The notes beneath the pieces were generated by a model. The model did no database searches. It had not been told where the DNA came from and worked only from the letters and a program-made list of their open reading frames with translations. Positions 63,650 to 64,000 of a stretch of DNA of 64,000 bases are shown here, piece by piece; the stretch's first letter is position 1; each line of letters opens with the position of its first letter. The DNA is from Bacteroidaceae bacterium. GTDB taxonomy: Bacteria; Bacteroidota; Bacteroidia; Bacteroidales; Bacteroidaceae. Both the position numbers and the translations under genes were made by a program. Location: contig JAFSPM010000018.1 in NCBI GenBank assembly GCA_017442855.1, forward strand, positions 79,853 through 143,852, read 5' to 3'.

Positions 63650-64000
63650 TTTTTCGTCTTGCCCTACCCTTCTCAGCACCTTTGTAATCATGTTCCTCAT
63701 GAAAAAGTTTATTGCTTACAGTTGGGCAAGGTGTTGGAGGACAAGAGTCCTGCTTGGCAGGAGGGTAAGCCATGGACGCGCCCTGCAGAATGGGATGACG
63801 CAAAGGCTGCCTATGAGCTGGGATTGAAAAACCAGACACAACTTTCTGGCCGTGCATTCGACTATCCTTTCAATCCTCAGGACGAATACTACCTAAGGGC
63901 GCACCTCTTTGGTGACATTTTTGCCAGCGACCAATTGTCAAATGCCGATCGTGAGATAGTAACGGTAGCAGCGTTGAGCGGACTGGAAGGCGTTGCCCCA
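63650..64000 (+). CDS. Carboxymuconolactone-decarboxylase-like gene, partial, 5' end unclear
   Basis: The frame is open from a stop at 63647 to the window end without a convincing start. From about 63731 it reads KVLEDKSPAWQEGKPWTRP, then a region with DYPFNPQDEYYLRAHLFGDIFASDQLS, followed by DREIVTVAALSGLEGVAP, the AhpD/CMD signature stretch. No signal peptide or ATG precedes it in this frame; the ATG at about 63691 lies in another frame. It is either N-terminally truncated, frameshifted or started at GTG 63731. The rest lies beyond the window. Confidence 0.55.

Overview
The window looks like chromosome of a Bacteroidota member, most likely a Prevotella-like gut or oral anaerobe. The evidence is: Bacteroidota-type promoters (TTTG, 19-20 bp, TAnnTTTG) ahead of many genes, with few Shine-Dalgarno sequences; a serine palmitoyltransferase for sphingolipids; a pyrophosphate-dependent phosphofructokinase; several TonB-dependent receptors and lipoproteins; and GH13, GH25, GH29 and GH123-like enzymes. 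The genus is an inference, not a measurement.

Layout. 1-6492: end of a GH13 amylase, then a tripartite RND efflux operon (adaptor, pump, TolC). 6493-14748: an intergenic array of 22-bp units, metY, divergent trpS plus an acetyltransferase, then a leftward operon of M23 peptidase, C69 dipeptidase and phospho-sugar mutase. 14849-23395, leftward: TonB receptor, glpD, tRNA-Pro, a GH123-like lipoprotein or secreted protein, spt, engB and lipB. 23486-31109: DUF3298 lipoprotein, rsmG, an MBL hydrolase and gcvP rightward, against serC-serA-yigZ leftward. 31214-35173, leftward: pfp, a GH25 lysozyme and a DbpA-type helicase. 35338-41771: small protein, acyltransferase, golvesin-like secreted protein, map and lepA.

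41772-45030 is the accessory part. A DUF1294 gene is cut off after 45 codons, exactly where a run of ten different palindromes at 22-bp spacing begins. Next comes a 333-bp element with 26-bp terminal inverted repeats and at least eight CACTCCAC boxes, then an orphan VapE-type helicase, then a HigB/HigA-type toxin-antitoxin pair between imperfect direct repeats. A second, more degenerate array with the same 22-bp period lies at 6529-6722. These repeat structures are the least explained part of the window.

45117-64000 returns to ordinary content: acetyltransferase, TIGR04076-like protein, a His-rich TonB receptor, a cobalamin riboswitch ahead of an SLC13/DASS carboxylate transporter, alpha-L-fucosidase, a porin, Dcp peptidase, dCMP deaminase, an S41 protease, 5-formyl-THF cyclo-ligase, DciA-like protein and RecF, a TPR protein, ribH, two tRNAs separated by a palindromic repeat, a membrane protein coupled to an M28 peptidase, and the start of a carboxymuconolactone-decarboxylase-like gene cut by the window end.
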